A stretch of 64,000 nucleotides of DNA, from assembly GCF_019711195.1 (NCBI RefSeq), contig NZ_CP081299.1, positions 3,224,001-3,288,000 of the forward strand, written 5' to 3'. This stretch comes from Dyadobacter sp. NIV53 (GTDB lineage: Bacteria > Bacteroidota > Bacteroidia > Cytophagales > Spirosomataceae). Positions 25,226-32,887 of the stretch are shown here, piece after piece (the first letter of the stretch is position 1; each line of letters begins with the position of its first letter). Under the pieces are notes generated by a model. That model saw only the letters and a list, made by a program, of their open reading frames with translations. It was not told the origin of the DNA and did no database searches. Both the position numbers and the translations under genes were made by a program.

Positions 25226-26246
25226 ATTTTGCACTCTGATAAATTCTCTCGATAATTTCCTGTAAAATGGCACCTTCTTCTGCTGAACAAATATTGCTTG
25301 CCTTCCCATTACAAGCATCAACAAACGCGGTAGTATTTTGAAGCTGAATGTCGGTTTCCGTCAGATATGGAAAAGATACATCCGCCAGTTCTCCGGCCAC
25401 CTCAGTAAATATCGAAAGCGGACGTAATATAGCGCCTGATTTCGTGCCAAAAACTTCAAGATTAACCGTTTCTTCTTCCTGTCTGTTCAACGCAAATGAA
25501 CTGGAAAGCATGATACTTGCATTATCCGGAAAAGACAAATAAGCAAAACAGGCATCTTCCACTTCAAATTTTTCGGGATCCCAGTCCCCTTTTAGTCCCT
25601 TGCCACCTGCTTTTCCAATGAAATCATAAACATTAGCTACAATGCGATCTGGCATCTGATAATCAAGCATACCCAATGCAAGATCCAAAACGTGCACACC
25701 CAGATCAATCAGTGCCCCACCACCCTGAATGGCTTTATTTGTGAAATTACCCCAGCCTGGTATTCCTCTGCGTCGAAGAAAATTAGCCTTAATATGATAT
25801 ACTTCTCCAAACCTGCCCTGTTGCAGAAATTTCTGCAATAAAATATACTCCGGCGATTGCCTCCGCTGAAAATTATAAGCCAGTACTTTTCCTTTTTCCT
25901 GTGCGAGATCAGCCATTTCTTTTGCTTCCTTCGCATTCATTGCAGGTGGTTTTTCGCATAACACGTGGCACCCGTTTTCAAGTGCCTGCATCGTATACGG
26001 ATAGTGCAGATTATTAGCAGTGCAATTGATGACCAGATCAGGCTTTTGCTCGTTATTAAACATTTCTTCAGCGCTGTCGAATGCAAACGGAATATTATAT
26101 TTTTCTGCCAGCGCTCTTGCTTTGTTAATATCACGACTACAAACAGCAATGACTTCTACCTGGTCTTTTAATGCCTTTAATGCCGGAATATGGTTTTGAT
26201 CGGCAATATGTCCGCCACCAATAATGGCTGCTTTGAGAAGTGACAT
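25224..26246 (-). CDS. Gfo/Idh/MocA family oxidoreductase
   Basis: A 340-residue NAD(P)-dependent enzyme. The N-terminal Rossmann fold shows GGGHIADQNHIPALKAL, and the family motif is HVLCEKPPAMNAKEAKEMADLA. The C-terminal domain has the substrate-site features GGGALIDLGVHVLDLALGMLDY and VEDACFAYLSFPDNASIMLSSSF. Members act on sugars, inositol or carbohydrate derivatives; the substrate is unpredictable here, and no sugar genes are adjacent. Single-gene unit ending in a terminator shared with exbD. Confidence 0.9.
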   Translation of the reverse strand: MSLLKAAIIGGGHIADQNHIPALKALKDQVEVIAVCSRDINKARALAEKYNIPFAFDSAEEMFNNEQKPDLVINCTANNLHYPYTMQALENGCHVLCEKPPAMNAKEAKEMADLAQEKGKVLAYNFQRRQSPEYILLQKFLQQGRFGEVYHIKANFLRRRGIPGWGNFTNKAIQGGGALIDLGVHVLDLALGMLDYQMPDRIVANVYDFIGKAGGKGLKGDWDPEKFEVEDACFAYLSFPDNASIMLSSSFALNRQEEETVNLEVFGTKSGAILRPLSIFTEVAGELADVSFPYLTETDIQLQNTTAFVDACNGKASNICSAEEGAILQEIIERIYQSAK

Positions 26247-26320
26247 TCAGTTGAGGTGTTTAGGTTAGTTTTATTTTAAACAAAAATATCGAAACATAAT
26301 TTACAGTTGCCATAAAAAGT

Positions 26321-26352
26321 TAAATGCCCGGCTTGGAAAGCGCGGGCATTTA
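26321..26352 (-). terminator. Terminator after the blaI-M56 operon
   Basis: TAAATGCCCG and its complement (10 bp) around a 12-base loop, then ACTTTTTATG on the minus strand, 27 bases after the stop of the second M56 gene. Confidence 0.78.
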
Positions 26353-26379
26353 GTATAAAATCAATTATTTACTCCTTTT

Positions 26380-28290
26380 CTAAGGCTTCCTTGTTGTAAT
26401 TTGTGCTGGCTGCACGCTGTAATTCATAAAAGTAGAAGTCGTTTGCTTGAACTGATTACTATTAGGCTCAGAATTTAACACAATGTCGTCAACATATTCA
26501 ACCTTCCTGCTGAGAAATTTTCCAATTTCTGTCATGGTTGGAAGCGTATATTTTTCAGCTTCAGTTTCCTCTGTTTTGTTATAATTGTTAAAACCCTGGC
26601 GTTTGTCGCTGGTACCATTCGAATTTGTTTTGTTAAGTGCAAACCGAATAAATATGCTGTATTCACTTCTTAATGGATTCCCGTTTTGTATGGCAGGTTT
26701 CCAGTTGGGCATATTCAAAATTACCCTGGTTGCTTCGTCATCTATCCCAAATCCCAATCCTTTAATAATTTTAGGTTTCCGGATCTCTCCATATTCGTTC
26801 ACAATAAAAGAGATTAGTACAGTTCCACTGATGTTGGCTTTGGAAGCTTCAGAAGGATACCTGATATTTTGAGCCAGGAATTTTATCATCTCTGGGTTTC
26901 CTCCCGGAAATTCTGCTTTTTCTTCAACAACAGAAAATTCTTTTATACGGTTTGTTGGGTTTTGTTGGCTTTCCTCTCTGTCAGTATGGATAGTTGGTGT
27001 GTAACCGGCAACTTCGACTCCATCAATAACATTCTGTTCGGATATAAGTTTAACAGTATAATCTAAAAATTTTGACCTCCCTATTCTGATTTCATAGGAT
27101 TGGTAATTGACATGACTTACAACAATCTGACTAAATGCTGGGACGTCTTTTAATTCAAATTTGCCATTCTCGTCTGTTAGAGTTCCCCTGGTTGATCCTT
27201 TCAAAATTACAGTCGCATTCGGAACAAAATTCCCGTTTTCATTTTTGACTGTTCCCCTTACAATCACTTTTTCCTCTTGGGATTCATGATTCAATTGTAC
27301 ATTGGATTTTTGAACTGAATGATTCGCTGCACTACCAAAAGGTTCTCCCAGATCCAGAGTTTCTTTGATGGATCGGACAATCTTTATTTCCGCTGGCATT
27401 ATCGCATGTTTACGCGCAGCAGTTAAAGCCGTCATAATTCCGATAACAGGAATGATTATGAAGTATTTACTTAATAACCATTTCGAAGTACGGTTTTTAT
27501 AAATCATCCTGATCCGTGTTTTAAGTAAAGAAGATTTGAAGAAATGATTGGTGAGCGACTTAACGGGAGAGTTTAAAGCATAGGAGACCAGAAAAGTTGT
27601 GTAATGCTCCCGGTTCGGAGCTTCTTCATCTGCCAGATATTCATGTACTTCCTGTAAGGAATGCTTATAAAACCATAATACAGGATTGAACCAAAATACA
27701 ATTTTGAGCGATTCGATAAGCAGAATATCTAAACTGTGGCGCTGTTTGATATGAATGCTTTCATGTCGGAGAATGGTATCAAGATGATTTTCGTAATCAT
27801 TACAACTTACAACCAGCCATTTTAGGAAGGAAAATGACCCGATACCGGAACCGGCTGGCTGATAATCAGGTAATAAAATCAGGTTATAATCTTCGAATTT
27901 TATGCTTTCGCCCTGTTTTATGATTGAAAATATCTTGTAAAATCCACGAAGTAATTGATAAAGCATGAAACAAACACCAAAGCCATACATTATCCGGACA
28001 ATGAATATCCATTCCACGGGTTGGTCAGGAATTATAGAAGTAGCTGTTAAAATTGGAGAAACTATTATTGGAACCTGCGTTATGGAGGCACTGTAAACGG
28101 TTTTGGGAATGACGATTTCTACGGGCCCGGGAAATTTCACAATTGGCAAAATGAATGCAATCAGCAAAGATCCGCTCAGATAGAATCTGTTCCATTGGAA
28201 AAATGTATGATTACGGAAGAGTAACCAATAGCATGCATAAAATAAGAGCCAGTACAAGTTTACTTTCCCTAAGTAAATTAATAACTCCAT
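26380..28290 (-). CDS. M56 (BlaR1-like) metallopeptidase with TonB C-terminal domain
   Basis: A 636-residue protein. The BlaR1-type membrane module covers about residues 1-300, with at least four hydrophobic helices and the zinc motif HESIH in DTILRHESIHIKQRHSLD, then EVHEYLADEEA, the third-ligand region. A carboxypeptidase-regulatory-like beta sandwich follows (VRGTVKNENGNFVPNATVIL, about 345-420), then a TonB C-terminal domain (EFPGGNPEMIKFLAQNIRYP, about 470-560) and an unstructured tail. M56 proteins sense a signal and cleave a BlaI-type repressor; the TonB part may touch outer-membrane receptors. It is a paralogue of the preceding gene, 4 bases away, and last in the operon. Confidence 0.88.
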   Translation of the reverse strand: MELLIYLGKVNLYWLLFYACYWLLFRNHTFFQWNRFYLSGSLLIAFILPIVKFPGPVEIVIPKTVYSASITQVPIIVSPILTATSIIPDQPVEWIFIVRIMYGFGVCFMLYQLLRGFYKIFSIIKQGESIKFEDYNLILLPDYQPAGSGIGSFSFLKWLVVSCNDYENHLDTILRHESIHIKQRHSLDILLIESLKIVFWFNPVLWFYKHSLQEVHEYLADEEAPNREHYTTFLVSYALNSPVKSLTNHFFKSSLLKTRIRMIYKNRTSKWLLSKYFIIIPVIGIMTALTAARKHAIMPAEIKIVRSIKETLDLGEPFGSAANHSVQKSNVQLNHESQEEKVIVRGTVKNENGNFVPNATVILKGSTRGTLTDENGKFELKDVPAFSQIVVSHVNYQSYEIRIGRSKFLDYTVKLISEQNVIDGVEVAGYTPTIHTDREESQQNPTNRIKEFSVVEEKAEFPGGNPEMIKFLAQNIRYPSEASKANISGTVLISFIVNEYGEIRKPKIIKGLGFGIDDEATRVILNMPNWKPAIQNGNPLRSEYSIFIRFALNKTNSNGTSDKRQGFNNYNKTEETEAEKYTLPTMTEIGKFLSRKVEYVDDIVLNSEPNSNQFKQTTSTFMNYSVQPAQITTRKP

Positions 28291-28294
28291 TTTA

Positions 28295-30094
28295 CTATTT
28301 TTTCATAATGATAGATACCACTCCACCTTTGCCTCTTTCTCCATATGCACTTATAGCGGCCTGGTCTTTTAAGACAGATACAGACTGCACTTTTTCAGAA
28401 TCAATTTTCTTTATAACATCAGGATCTTCTTCAATCTTCCCATCAATAACGTAAACAGGATTGCCCCCGGTAACACTGATCAATTGTTGTCTATTTTTTT
28501 GGTATGATTCAATTATTCTGCCATTTGTCATCAATGCCGCTTCGGATTTATCAGGATTATTAAACACTTTTTTAATATCTGATACCTTTTTGGCACCTTT
28601 CAGCTCAAAGTTGATGGGCAAATTATAGCGCACATTAACTGGAATTCCACCTTGCTTACCTGGCTGCCATTTTGGAAATGCCTTCAATACTCTTACTGCT
28701 TCTGCATCACATCCGTAACCGACACCTTTCAAAACTATAATATCTTCAATTTCGCCAGTCGCGGTAACTACAAAGGACAGGAATACACGTCCGCCAACAT
28801 TGGCTGTTGCCGCTGCCTCGGGATATTTAATATTATTACCCAGAAATTCATACATAGCCTTTGTACCACCAGGAAACTCAGGCTGCTCTTCAACCACTGT
28901 GAAAATTTTCCTGTCAGTTACATTCACATTTTCCGGAGCCGAATTCTCGCTCAGATATGCATATGATTTTAAACTATTATGTCCCAAAGGTGCTAACACA
29001 GCGTAAATTGAAGTCTGATTGGTGATTTGAACGGTTAAATTCTGAAAACCTTTACCACTTATTTTAAGCGAACTATTTTCCGGGGCCTGGATCGTGTAAT
29101 TACCCTCACTGTCTGTAATTGCTCCGTTATGCTTCCCGGCAACAATCATGGCACCTGAAATGCCTTTTTTATCCGAATCAACAATTCTGCCTTTTATTGA
29201 AACCTTATCCATACTCTCATTACTGACGTTTTCAGCATCATATTTCTCCCGCTCACAACCAGCAACAAACAGAGCTATTGTTCCTATAAGTAATACTGCT
29301 GCTAAATAAGAACTTAATAGCCATTTAGAACTACGATTTTTATAGATCATCTGAATCCGGGTTTTGATTTGAGATGGTTTGAAAAAATGATTAGTCAACG
29401 AGGCAATTGGTGCATTTAAAGCATAAGAGACCAGAAATGTTGCATAATTTTCCCGGTTGGCAGCTTCGGCATCAGCCAGAAATTCGTGTACTTCCTGTAA
29501 GGATTTTTTATACAGTATCAGTATCGGGTTGAACCAAAATAATATTTTCATCAATTCAATGAACAATATATCCCAGCTATGGCCCTGTTGCATGTGAACC
29601 ATCTCATGCCTTAAAATGGCATCAAAATGATTTTCATAATCGTTACGGTTTACAACGATCCATTTTAGAAATGAGAAAGAACCGACATGGTTCGAATTGA
29701 TCAAAATGATTTTACCCACTTCCATATCTATTTGTTCACCTTCATTTAGAAAGCCATTAAGCTGACGGACATGGTTATACAATTTAAAACTCATGAACAA
29801 TATGCCTGTGATGTAAAGCAATCCAACGAGATTTGTCCAGGTAAATAGTGAAACCTGTTCATTCTGAACTGTTGAAACAACAAATGACGGACTGCTTACT
29901 TCATAAATAACGGGAATTGCAGGAGCAGATTCGGGATAAATTATAAAAGGAAGCGCAAATGAAATAAGAAGTGAGGCAATCAGATATATCCGGTTCCAGA
30001 CAAAGAATGTTTGCCGGCGAAGAAATAACTGATAACAAACGTAAAATAACGTCCAGTACAAGCTTACTTTTCCTGCATAAATAAGAATTTCCAT
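28295..30094 (-). CDS. M56 metallopeptidase fused to TonB-C and a receptor-plug-like domain
   Basis: About 599 residues from ATG 30094 (an ATG at 30103 is also in frame; the paralogue starts like MELLIYLGKV, so MEILIYAGKV is chosen). The BlaR1-type module has the zinc motif HEMVH in AILRHEMVHMQQGHSWD and LADAEAANRE. Next come a carboxypeptidase-regulatory-like domain (IKGRIVDSDKKGISGAMIVAG), a TonB C-terminal domain (EFPGGTKAMYEFLGNNIKYP), and a C-terminal stretch like a TonB-receptor plug (GGNPVYVIDGKIEEDPDVIKKI, then SVSVLKDQAAISAYGERGKGGV, each split here). The plug-like end is absent from the paralogue. Probably senses a signal and controls the BlaI repressor upstream. Confidence 0.87.
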   Translation of the reverse strand: MEILIYAGKVSLYWTLFYVCYQLFLRRQTFFVWNRIYLIASLLISFALPFIIYPESAPAIPVIYEVSSPSFVVSTVQNEQVSLFTWTNLVGLLYITGILFMSFKLYNHVRQLNGFLNEGEQIDMEVGKIILINSNHVGSFSFLKWIVVNRNDYENHFDAILRHEMVHMQQGHSWDILFIELMKILFWFNPILILYKKSLQEVHEFLADAEAANRENYATFLVSYALNAPIASLTNHFFKPSQIKTRIQMIYKNRSSKWLLSSYLAAVLLIGTIALFVAGCEREKYDAENVSNESMDKVSIKGRIVDSDKKGISGAMIVAGKHNGAITDSEGNYTIQAPENSSLKISGKGFQNLTVQITNQTSIYAVLAPLGHNSLKSYAYLSENSAPENVNVTDRKIFTVVEEQPEFPGGTKAMYEFLGNNIKYPEAAATANVGGRVFLSFVVTATGEIEDIIVLKGVGYGCDAEAVRVLKAFPKWQPGKQGGIPVNVRYNLPINFELKGAKKVSDIKKVFNNPDKSEAALMTNGRIIESYQKNRQQLISVTGGNPVYVIDGKIEEDPDVIKKIDSEKVQSVSVLKDQAAISAYGERGKGGVVSIIMKK

Positions 30095-30106
30095 AACAAA
30101 CAATAA

Positions 30107-30481
30107 TTAAGGTTCATTTTTATGTTCATTGATCAGTTTCATAATCTCTTCGAGATCTTTCGATTTCAGATCATTTTCTTTTACAAAAAATGAAACGAGG
30201 TTTGGCAAAGAATTATCAAAGTAATTGACCATCAGCTGCTGCATCTCGAAGCGTTTGTATTCTTCTTCACTAATCAGCGGGTAGTATTCATGGGTTTTTC
30301 CGTAGGCCGTGTAACCAACAACTTCCTTTTTCTCTAAAATCCTGATAATAGTTGATACCGTGTTATAGGCTGGTTTCGGTTCCGGCATTTCGGCAAGTAT
30401 ATCCTTTACAAAAGCTTTTTTCAATTGCCAGAGAATGCGCATAATCTCTTCCTCTGCGCGGGTCAATGTGCGTATTTCCAT
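30107..30481 (-). CDS. BlaI/MecI/CopY-type transcriptional repressor
   Basis: A 124-residue winged-helix repressor: LTRAEEEIMRILWQLKKAFVKDILAEMP (helix 1-2), AYNTVSTIIRILEKKEVVGYTAYGKTHEYYPLIS (recognition helix and wing), then a helical dimerisation domain. This matches the PF03965 family at normal length. It is followed by two M56 proteases, the usual antirepressor arrangement. Two identical dyad operators sit in its promoter, so autorepression relieved by M56-linked proteolysis is expected. The inducer is unknown; beta-lactams are not implied, since no beta-lactamase is near. Confidence 0.93.
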   Translation of the reverse strand: MEIRTLTRAEEEIMRILWQLKKAFVKDILAEMPEPKPAYNTVSTIIRILEKKEVVGYTAYGKTHEYYPLISEEEYKRFEMQQLMVNYFDNSLPNLVSFFVKENDLKSKDLEEIMKLINEHKNEP

Positions 30482-30519
30482 TGTTATATATTTGTATTAC
30501 CTGTATTAAAATTGGTTTT

Positions 30520-30563
30520 CAAAGTTATTACTATTTTATTAGTTTCAAAACTATTTTATTAGT
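30520..30563 (-). promoter_or_regulatory. blaI-operon promoter with two dyad operators
   Basis: Minus-strand promoter: -33 TTTG (30546-30549), 18-base spacer, -7 TAACTTTG (30520-30527). Two identical dyads ACTA-TTTTAT-TAGT lie at 30530-30543, inside the spacer, and at 30550-30563, directly upstream of the -33 box. Their starts are exactly 20 bp (two helical turns) apart. The half sites ACTA/TAGT resemble those of BlaI/MecI operators. Occupancy would block RNA polymerase, so this is the predicted autoregulatory operator. Confidence 0.75.
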
Positions 30564-30632
30564 TATTTAAATCAAATAAAAAAACAATGAAGATTTCTCA
30601 TTGTTTTTTACTTAAATTCTCATCTGGACTGA

Positions 30633-31256
30633 TCAGGCAAATTCCGAACCTTCCTGTTTTAAATAATTCCCTACATTGAAGATTATACCATCAAAAATTT
30701 CAACGTCTTTATCCCAATCCTGTATTTCCCAATTGCCATGCGGCGTAGCAATCATTATATTTCTAGATTCACTCAAAAACCAGATGACCTTTTCGGCCCC
30801 AAATTCCAATAGTTTCCTGGTTTTAAGAAAAATATAGCTGTGTTCAGTAAATCCCTCCAATTCAATATCAAGATCTATTTCAATTGAAATTTTAGGCGGA
30901 ACATTTGAATAATGTTTATTGATCTTATCAATAGTCAGCACTTTTTTATCAAAAATGAGAATATCCCCTGCCAGGTTATTCCTACGGTCTAAATGCAGCC
31001 CGGCTTCATTAGTCGCAATAATATATTTAGTCCTGTCAATATTGGGATAAAGTATACCAAGAAGATAATCAATGATAAAAAACTGCAAAGAACTTGAACC
31101 CATAATATCCTCGATATTTTTGGTTTTGGCCAATACTTCCCGATAGCCTTTGCGGTATAATGGCTTGCCGTCTATTATTTCATGGATCAAAACGCTGGGT
31201 ATATTCTTTGCAGGGATTTTTTGCAAAACCTTGCGTGGGCCTGGTGAAGCTATCAT
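30633..31256 (-). CDS. Uma2 family endonuclease-like protein
   Basis: A 207-residue Uma2/DUF820 member (PD-(D/E)XK fold). The catalytic elements are AGDILIFDK, PPKISIEIDLDIELEG and KTRKLLEFGAEKVIWFLSE. An N-terminal extension (IPSVLIHEIIDGKPLYRKGYREVLAKTK) gives the DGKP start common in the subfamily. A single gene between the blaI promoter and pyk, unlinked to the other Uma2 copy at 23298, with which it shares little beyond the fold. Function is unproven. Confidence 0.78.
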   Translation of the reverse strand: MIASPGPRKVLQKIPAKNIPSVLIHEIIDGKPLYRKGYREVLAKTKNIEDIMGSSSLQFFIIDYLLGILYPNIDRTKYIIATNEAGLHLDRRNNLAGDILIFDKKVLTIDKINKHYSNVPPKISIEIDLDIELEGFTEHSYIFLKTRKLLEFGAEKVIWFLSESRNIMIATPHGNWEIQDWDKDVEIFDGIIFNVGNYLKQEGSEFA

Positions 31257-31369
31257 GACTCAATTAGTTTACTTTACCAATATATGCAGAATATCGGTAA
31301 AGCCTGCAATTCACTAACAAATATTGAAACATGGCACACAGCAGTAAAACAAGCCGGATTATAAATATA

Positions 31370-31400
31370 AAAAGCAACAGAGAAACTCTCTGCTGCTTTT
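31370..31400 (-). terminator. pyk terminator
   Basis: A 14-bp stem with one A-C mismatch (AAAAGCAACAGAGA against TCTCTGCTGCTTTT) and a 3-base loop, 20 bases after the pyk stop; A/T tails on both sides. Confidence 0.78.
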
Positions 31401-31420
31401 TATAAACCTTAATTATGTTT

Positions 31421-32860
31421 TTATTCTACCACACTCAGTTTAACTGTGTTGGTTTTACGTTGTCTTGAAACGGGCATACTTAATGTGTTAATGAAAACAT
31501 CACCTTTCTGCAATTCACCTTTTTCGATCAGGAACAATTTAATATCCTCAATCAGGTCATCCGTAGATACATCCTGGTCGCGGTCATAAAAGTAAACCTT
31601 CGTTCCCCAATACAATGCCAATTGATTCATCAATACTTTGTTGGAAGTAAATATGATCAGATTAGCTTTCGGGCGATGATGTGAAAGGCGGTAAGAAGTA
31701 TATCCTGAACGTGTAATTCCAATAATTGCCGTTGCAGATGTATCACGTGCCAAACGACAGGCACTCATAACCACATTGTCATTCAATTTATTTTCACCCG
31801 AATGTTCGTTCACAAAAGCATGGTGTTTGAAATAAATGCTGTTGGTAGATGTTTCTACTTTTTCGATTGTACGGGTCATGCTTTCCACCGCCAGTACCGG
31901 GTATTTTCCGGAAGCAGTTTCAGCACTTAGCATTACAGCATCAGCTCCATCCAATACTGAATTAGCAACATCGTTCAATTCTGCACGTGTTGCACGCGGG
32001 CTTTCAATCATGCTCTCAAGCATTTGCGTAGCGACAATAACAGGCTTTCCTGCTTTGTTACATTTGTCTACGATCATTTTCTGGATCATCGGAACTTCTT
32101 CCGCAGGTAACTCAACACCAAGGTCACCACGCGCAACCATTATTGCATCTGTTGCCTCAATGATTTCGTCTATGTTAACGATTGCCTCAGGTTTTTCAAT
32201 TTTAGCAATAAGTTTTGCTGTTTTCCCTTTGCTGGCAATATATTCTTTAACTTTAATCACCTCAGAAGCCGTACGTACGAATGAAAGAGCAACCCATTCA
32301 ACATTGTGTTCCAGTCCAAAATCAAGATCTTCATAATCTTTGGCTGTAACAGAAGGCATTGAAACACGCGTATTAGGAAGGTTTACACCCTTTTTCGATT
32401 TAAGGTAACCACCGTAAATAACCTCAGTAATTACGTCAGAACCATCTTTACCAGTTACAAGCACTTCCAGTTTACCATCGTCCATCAGAACGCGGTCACC
32501 TATTTTCACGTCATTGTACATACCGTCGTAAGGCGTACTTACTTTTTCGGCAGTACCTAATACTTCAGTATTTGATAATATTAATTTATTACCTGCTTCG
32601 ATCAAAACACCGTCTTTTTCTGCTACCAGGCCGATACGGATTTTCGGGCCTTGTAAATCCTGTAAAATAGCAAGGTTCAGTCCGTATTCTTCATTAATTT
32701 CACGAATAGTGTTCAGTCTGAGAAGGTGATCAGCATGCGTACCATGTGAGAAATTCAGACGAAATACGTTTACTCCAGCCTTAGCCAAGGCATATAACAT
32801 TTCTTTTGTTTCGGAAGTTGGACCGACGGTAGCAACAATTCTGGTTTTTTTGGAAGACAT
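31421..32860 (-). CDS. pyk: Pyruvate kinase
   Basis: A 479-residue enzyme of glycolysis (PEP + ADP to pyruvate + ATP). The N-terminal TKI/VATVGPTS motif is visible, the active-site region is MVARGDLGVELPAEEVPMIQK (split here), with LIAKIEKPEAIVNIDEIIEATDAI before it. The B domain inserts at about residues 70-170, and the C-terminal regulatory domain has SACRLARDTSATAIIGITRSGYTSYRLSHHRP. Length and order are normal. Starts 28 bases after priA ends, possibly co-transcribed with it, and ends at a terminator. Confidence 0.97.
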   Translation of the reverse strand: MSSKKTRIVATVGPTSETKEMLYALAKAGVNVFRLNFSHGTHADHLLRLNTIREINEEYGLNLAILQDLQGPKIRIGLVAEKDGVLIEAGNKLILSNTEVLGTAEKVSTPYDGMYNDVKIGDRVLMDDGKLEVLVTGKDGSDVITEVIYGGYLKSKKGVNLPNTRVSMPSVTAKDYEDLDFGLEHNVEWVALSFVRTASEVIKVKEYIASKGKTAKLIAKIEKPEAIVNIDEIIEATDAIMVARGDLGVELPAEEVPMIQKMIVDKCNKAGKPVIVATQMLESMIESPRATRAELNDVANSVLDGADAVMLSAETASGKYPVLAVESMTRTIEKVETSTNSIYFKHHAFVNEHSGENKLNDNVVMSACRLARDTSATAIIGITRSGYTSYRLSHHRPKANLIIFTSNKVLMNQLALYWGTKVYFYDRDQDVSTDDLIEDIKLFLIEKGELQKGDVFINTLSMPVSRQRKTNTVKLSVVE

Positions 32861-32887
32861 AGGTTAATATGCAGTATTAAATTGATT

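Noticed and set aside
31836..32336. 166-codon plus-strand ORF inside pyk
   Set aside because: It is antisense to strongly conserved pyruvate kinase motifs, including MVARGDLGVELP, so it is an antisense artefact.
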